A stretch of DNA of 64,000 bases. Source: Schistosoma haematobium (Eukaryota; Platyhelminthes; Trematoda; Strigeidida; Schistosomatidae). Made by a program: the position numbers and the translations under genes. Every line of letters starts with the position of its first letter. Positions within the stretch are counted from its first letter, which is position 1. Below, piece after piece: positions 59,574 to 64,000 of this stretch. Location of the stretch: the NCBI RefSeq assembly GCF_000699445.3, contig NC_067195.1, positions 60,611,591-60,675,590 of the forward strand, in the 5' to 3' direction. The notes beneath the pieces are model-generated. The model searched no databases, was not told the DNA's origin, and saw only the letters and a list, made by a program, of their open reading frames with translations.

Positions 59574-60775
59574 TTTCCACTACAATAGTGAACAAAATTT
59601 TGATTGCTTGAGATGCAACCAGCCTAATTTTTAAGAGGTCCATCTGTATACTAGAGTAGTTTATCTAGAAAACTTCAGAAATATTGTAGATTCCAGTCCC
59701 TTTCATATCCAATAAAAGTGGAAAAAATTTCTTCACGTTTTATTAAACCCGAAAAATTAAAATGACACACGTCCTTTAATGTTATGTAGAATTAATGTGA
59801 AAAATAGTTATCGTTAGCCTATCGTTGTCATTACTGAATTAAAATCCAAATGCACATCATATTTTCAAAAAAATAACTACGGAAATCATTAAATCATTGA
59901 TCAAAAACCGTTTAAACTACCATGAGAAAACTATTCTTTTTCAGGTTATCATCTACTGAAGCTATACAGTCGTCTTTGTTTATTAAATAAAGGATGTCAA
60001 AATTCTAGTAACGGTCTTATTTTCTTTGGAACGAAGGCTAAAACATTATGTACAATCTAAACTAGGAAGCTCATGTAAAGTTGTAGACAGAGAAAAATTA
60101 AATTTAATAACTTGTTATTTCATGACCCTTATATTTATTTCGAGATAAGGGTACAGAAGTGAACATTTTGAATATCGTCATTAAACTTATCAACAAGCGG
60201 AGTGGTTTCTGATTTTAGCTAGTATTTTGCCTTGTAAAAACAAACAATCGATTTTGTACTTTTATGTGTGATAAGTGTTTAGGTAAGTGTCTGTACAGAA
60301 GTTACGCAACTAAATTTTATTCTATGCGAGTAGGGATTACTCAACTTTGCATTGACAACACTGACCACAAGGAATATGAGAAAGTAGTTCTTAGACGCAA
60401 TTAATGATTCACTTATGTGTAAAGAGGAAAGCTAACATCTGAAGAATATCACCTGGTTTTAAATAAATAGAAGAGCAAACAACCGATCACCCTCATGTGA
60501 TGTAAAAAGTCGAATAAATAATAACTCTTCTCTTATTTTGTCAATAAACTGATAGAAAGACCTAATATTTCAGAGCTTTGAAAACAATTACGATCTACCT
60601 TGAACTTATTGCTGTAGAGATAGAGTAATTTAGCCAGGTTTTAAATCATATACTATTAAGTTGTGTCAAATAATAAAGTGAAATTTGTTACGATCTGAAT
60701 AGATTGTAAAAGATTAATGCAACATTCGAATGAAAACACTGTTAATAAACATACTGGGAGATAATAAAGAAGTAA
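59574..60775. other. Spacer between the inverted RTE copies
   Basis: About 1.2 kb of AT-rich, non-palindromic DNA. The two halves are not related to each other, which argues against the inverted pair being a simple hairpin read artefact. Confidence 0.7.
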
Positions 60776-61004
60776 CTCAGTTAGTAACAACGTAGAACTT
60801 CGTACGTACGTACATCAGTTCGAGTTGCCATACTACATTAGCACAGAGATACAATTGTCGATTCAAATCCCGTATTGCTAGATGTAGTAAAATTATAAGC
60901 TGTAATCAGAAAAATTAGGGTTTGAAGATGTTATTCAAGGAGTATAATCCAGTGAAACAAATTTGGAAAGAGGAAAAGAAAAGGGACATGACAAATTCAG
61001 AAGA

Positions 61005-62474
61005 TTAGAATTTGGGAGAACACAAAGAGTGGATGCACCTGCACCGTTGCAAACGATTTTGAGCCATGTCATTCAGGGTCTCTAACCATCGGTTGCTATC
61101 ATCTCGCGGTCCCCAACCAGGTAGTCTACACCTACCAACATGACTCAGTTCACTTGTCAGTGACTTCATGGACTTGTGCCATGTTTTGGTTTGGCCAACC
61201 CTAGCTTTCTTCCAATCTACTCCTTTATAACAAAACACCACACATCGAGGCAGTCGGTCGTTGGGCATACGTAACACGTGTCCCAGCCATCTCAACTGAT
61301 GAAGTTTCACTACTTCATCAACTGATTTGCCATCCTTACCTAGTACCCGTTTCCTAACAACTGTGTTACTTACTCGATGGTCCCATGATATACGAGCAAT
61401 GTTTCGAAGACACCTATGATCCAATACTAGTAACCTACGGATATCCTCTACTCTTACCGGCCATGTTTCACTGCCATAAAGAAGGACGGAACGAACTGCT
61501 GCGCAGTAAACACGTCCTTTGGTTGATAGACGGATATCTCGCCTACGCCATAAATGACGCAAGTTGGCAAAAGCTAGTCGAGCCTTCTGTATCCGTGCTG
61601 AGATTTCGTCACACACCAAACCACAAGGGCTGATGAGACTTCCAAGATAAGTGAGGCGGTCGACACACTCAACTACTTCACTCCCTATCACTAGTTCGGG
61701 TGTCGATGTAACACAATCCTGAAGCAACATTTTACATTTCGAGGGAGAGAATCGCATCCCGAACATGCTTGCATTGTTGCTTAGAGTGGTCAGAAGACTC
61801 TGAATTTTGTCAGCGTCTTCACCAAATAAAACTATGTCATCTGCATATTCTAAGTCAACAAGTGAACCTCCCGGTAGAAGTTCAACCCCTGGAAATTTAG
61901 ATGAGGAGAGTGTTATCTCTAAAAGTACGTCGACCACAAAGTTAAACAAGAATGGGGAGAGTGGACAGCCCTGACGAACACCACTTGAGGTAATCAATTC
62001 TGATGACAGTTCGCCATAAGCTCTCACTCTACCATTTGTGTTCGAGTAGAGAGCCTTTATAAGGTTAATGTACTTCTTTGGTACTCCTGTCAATGACAAA
62101 CACTGCCATAGAACCTCACGATCAACAGAGTCGAATGCTGCCTTAAGGTCGAGAAATACTACCATTGTGGGGCGTCTGAATGTGTGTCTGTGTTCTAGAA
62201 CCTGACGTAGTGCGAGTATCTGATCTATACAACCAAGTCCAGGTCGAAAACCAGCCTGGTTTTCTCTAATCTGCTCTTCACGAGCTTTAGTTAGGCGTCG
62301 AAGTATTATTGAAGCTAATATTTTAGACACTATATTTGTCGAACTGATTCCTCTGTGATTGTCACAAGAAGACTTTTGTCCTTCCTTATAGACTGACACA
62401 ATCAGTGATTGAGACCAGTCAGATGGGATTTTGTCCAGTTCCCAAATTTTACCCAAGACCACAGTCAATCCCAC
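61005..62474 (-). CDS. Reverse transcriptase part of RTE family 2 (minus copy)
   Basis: 489 codons, amino-acid identical to the plus-strand copy at 57861-59330, with motif A FLDLKAAFDS and the YADD box intact. One synonymous difference was seen in the last ten codons (CTG versus TTG for Leu). Open upstream to 62600, where the shared TAA stands. Confidence 0.92.
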   Translation of the reverse strand: MGLTVVLGKIWELDKIPSDWSQSLIVSVYKEGQKSSCDNHRGISSTNIVSKILASIILRRLTKAREEQIRENQAGFRPGLGCIDQILALRQVLEHRHTFRRPTMVVFLDLKAAFDSVDREVLWQCLSLTGVPKKYINLIKALYSNTNGRVRAYGELSSELITSSGVRQGCPLSPFLFNFVVDVLLEITLSSSKFPGVELLPGGSLVDLEYADDIVLFGEDADKIQSLLTTLSNNASMFGMRFSPSKCKMLLQDCVTSTPELVIGSEVVECVDRLTYLGSLISPCGLVCDEISARIQKARLAFANLRHLWRRRDIRLSTKGRVYCAAVRSVLLYGSETWPVRVEDIRRLLVLDHRCLRNIARISWDHRVSNTVVRKRVLGKDGKSVDEVVKLHQLRWLGHVLRMPNDRLPRCVVFCYKGVDWKKARVGQTKTWHKSMKSLTSELSHVGRCRLPGWGPRDDSNRWLETLNDMAQNRLQRCRCIHSLCSPKF

Positions 62475-62600
62475 TGCTAATACTGGACCGCCATTCTTGA
62501 AAATCTCAGGAGTAAACCTGTCAGGGCCTGCTGCTCTCCCACACTTCAGATTTCCTATGGCTTTTTCAACTTCGTAAAGAGTCGGAGGATCTAAAGTAAT

Positions 62601-63323
62601 TTACCATCCAGGTTGCCTGGAGATCGTGGGAAACTGAAGTGTGGCTGAAGGCCAGTTGAACTGATCCCTAAAGTGTTCTGCCCATCGATCCAATCTCCTG
62701 GATTGAGAATGTGTAATATGTCCATCTTCCTCTGAGATTGTTTCGCTAACAGTCGAATTCCCAATACCGGTTTCCTTAATAAGTCTGAACAATTGTCTGC
62801 TATTACCTATTGCCGCTGCCTTTTCCATCTCTCTTGCTTTCGCTACCCACCACTGTTCACGATCGTTGCGTAGACTTCTTGTCAGCTTGCGCTTAAGCTG
62901 ACTCCGCTCTTCATTATGTTCAGAGCCAGGTGGAATGAGTTTCCGAGCATCTATCAGTGAGATAGATGCTGCTGAGATCCAGTGTTTCTCCCTAACCTTG
63001 TGGTTTACCGTACTAGCAGATATCACTGCTGTTTTCACAGCTTTTCGGATATCATTCCATGCTGCCTCGGGGTGGGCATCACATACATGGCTGCCTAACT
63101 GTTTTCCTAGTTGTTTCTGAAATATAATCTTAGCTTGACTGTCATTTAGTAGGCCCCTAAGAGGTTTACATGCAGCGTCTTTTTTACGTCCAGTAAGACG
63201 CAAGCAAATACGCGCTCGTACTGGAGCATGATCTGAATCTAAGCATGTGCTCCAGAATGAGCGACAGTCTTCTATCGAGCCCTCCATCGGTGGCTGATAG
63301 CGATGTGATCTATTTGGGTCCAA
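62601..63323 (-). CDS. Endonuclease-RT linker of RTE family 2 (minus copy)
   Basis: 240 codons, uninterrupted here because the A/T run at 63180-63185 has six bases. Begins in the SIEDCRSFWSTCLD region and ends at the same TAA as in the plus copy (62603-62601). It overlaps the endonuclease frame by about 50 bp because of a one-base shift at 63280-63282. Confidence 0.75.
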   Translation of the reverse strand: MDPNRSHRYQPPMEGSIEDCRSFWSTCLDSDHAPVRARICLRLTGRKKDAACKPLRGLLNDSQAKIIFQKQLGKQLGSHVCDAHPEAAWNDIRKAVKTAVISASTVNHKVREKHWISAASISLIDARKLIPPGSEHNEERSQLKRKLTRSLRNDREQWWVAKAREMEKAAAIGNSRQLFRLIKETGIGNSTVSETISEEDGHITHSQSRRLDRWAEHFRDQFNWPSATLQFPTISRQPGW

Positions 63324-63919
63324 CGTTGGGACGAATTAGGGGGTCGCCATGTTAAAAGATGTTTTTCCTTATGCTCAAAGTTAGTACTTTCAAGGAACAG
63401 GCGCCTATCTGAGCATAGCTGCAACAGACGGTCGCCATTATCTGTTCTTTCAGCCACGATGCTATAAGATCCACCTAGGTGTCTTTCCCTTTCGCTTAGT
63501 TTACCTACTTGAACATTAAAGTCACCGGCCACTATTACTACACCCGAGCGCCTAGCTTTTCGGAGAAGGTCGGAGAGCTTTCTGTAAAACTCATCTTTTA
63601 CATCATCTGAGCTGCAGTCAGTGGGAGAATAGGCAGAGACGACGAAGAGGCAACGACGAGTGTCCCTATCTTTCCGAGTCCTTATTGTTCCGTTTAGTCG
63701 GACAGCGCACAAACGACTGTCTACTGGGATCCAGTCTAAGAGAGCTAGTTCTGCCCTAGGACTCAATGCTATACCTAGGCCGGGGAGGCCACGAGAAGCA
63801 TCATCTGGGCTTTCAGATACACGGAGTGTGAATCGAGTCGGTTCTTTATTTTGGCATGGTGAGGTGAAATGAATGACGCTACTTGGATCCTGTATGCGCG
63901 TTTCGGAGACGCAGCACAC
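63272..63919 (-). CDS. Endonuclease part of RTE family 2 (minus copy)
   Basis: 215 codons of the endonuclease, including SETRIQD, VAGDFNVQVG and, unlike the plus copy, the in-frame WTQIDHIAISHRW with the final catalytic Asp-His. The frame fails a few codons later at a run of three C (four in the plus copy). The upstream part to 64000 (GAFNVRTL equivalent) is open as well; the apparent start is not real. Confidence 0.8.
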   Translation of the reverse strand: MCCVSETRIQDPSSVIHFTSPCQNKEPTRFTLRVSESPDDASRGLPGLGIALSPRAELALLDWIPVDSRLCAVRLNGTIRTRKDRDTRRCLFVVSAYSPTDCSSDDVKDEFYRKLSDLLRKARRSGVVIVAGDFNVQVGKLSERERHLGGSYSIVAERTDNGDRLLQLCSDRRLFLESTNFEHKEKHLLTWRPPNSSQRWTQIDHIAISHRWRAR

Positions 63920-64000
63920 ATCAATGGCGCGAGATTCTAAAGTCCTAGCTAAGGAAGCCTGCTGTCCTATTTGGCACAGTGTTCGGACGTTAAAAGCTCC

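Larger units (their letters stand above)
60776..64000 (-). mobile_element. RTE family 2, minus-strand copy running off the right edge
   Basis: Mirror image of 56336-59573: position x here corresponds to 120335 minus x in the RT region. The RT, linker and endonuclease coding parts appear near-identical to the plus copy. The 3' untranslated region is related but differs at about 20 of 230 bases and lacks a tidy tail (AGTTAGTAACAACG at 60780). The leader lies outside the window. Confidence 0.9.

Noticed and set aside
55628..64000. Inverted RTE pair as a missed-adapter palindromic read
   Set aside because: The 1.2-kb spacer is not palindromic and the two 3' untranslated regions differ at many positions, which a read artefact would not produce. 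Consensus over-correction of the coding part remains possible and is reported.
1..64000. CRISPR arrays, bacterial operons, rRNA genes
   Set aside because: None seen; repeats here are dispersed eukaryotic elements or microsatellites.

Overview
The window is AT-rich eukaryotic DNA from a flatworm, most likely a blood fluke of the genus Schistosoma. The grounds are short exons separated by kilobase introns, tRNA-headed SINEs that carry hammerhead ribozymes (the S-alpha type known from schistosomes), RTE-like non-LTR retrotransposons ending in 4-bp repeats, a Penelope-like GIY-YIG fragment and a Merlin transposon relic. Nothing bacterial is present: no operons, CRISPR arrays or rRNA.

One host gene spans most of the window on the minus strand. 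Eight exons were recovered by reading across splice sites: 52980-52678, 31130-31026, 20998-20956, 16223-16103, 13287-13105, 10199-10112, 8859-8522 and 4317-4139. All seven introns are GT..AG and every splice phase matches, giving 1,360 bp of continuous reading frame. The product has an N-terminal extension, a complete FERM domain of the protein 4.1 type and a short basic segment like the FERM-adjacent (FA) region. It would link membrane proteins to the cortical actin/spectrin skeleton. Both gene ends lie outside the recovered exons: the first exon starts at a splice acceptor and the last ends at a splice donor.

The introns and the flank are packed with mobile elements. By region: 1-710 CR1/SR1-like reverse transcriptase fragment; 913-1445, 7172-7455, 20387, 31205, 32517, 42495, 48986 and 49339 copies of a tRNA-headed SINE with a hammerhead-like core, often as inverted pairs; 11895-12814 a Penelope-like fragment inside a perfect 56-bp inverted repeat; 13440-13915 a GC-rich island of unknown identity; 14197-14538 a foldback; 16605-18010, 33619-34235, 35583-37570 and 51631-52420 SR2-like RTE copies; 21230-22600 a cluster of S-alpha SINEs with one near-intact hammerhead; 41039-41827 a Merlin transposon; 45265-47043 an internally deleted RTE copy.

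The right end (55.6-64.0 kb) holds two copies of a second RTE family in tail-to-tail inverted orientation about position 60,167. Their coding parts are near-identical over more than 3 kb, while their 3' untranslated ends have clearly diverged. The coding differences found that shift the frame are single bases in homopolymer runs. Both copies share one in-frame stop between the endonuclease and reverse transcriptase parts.
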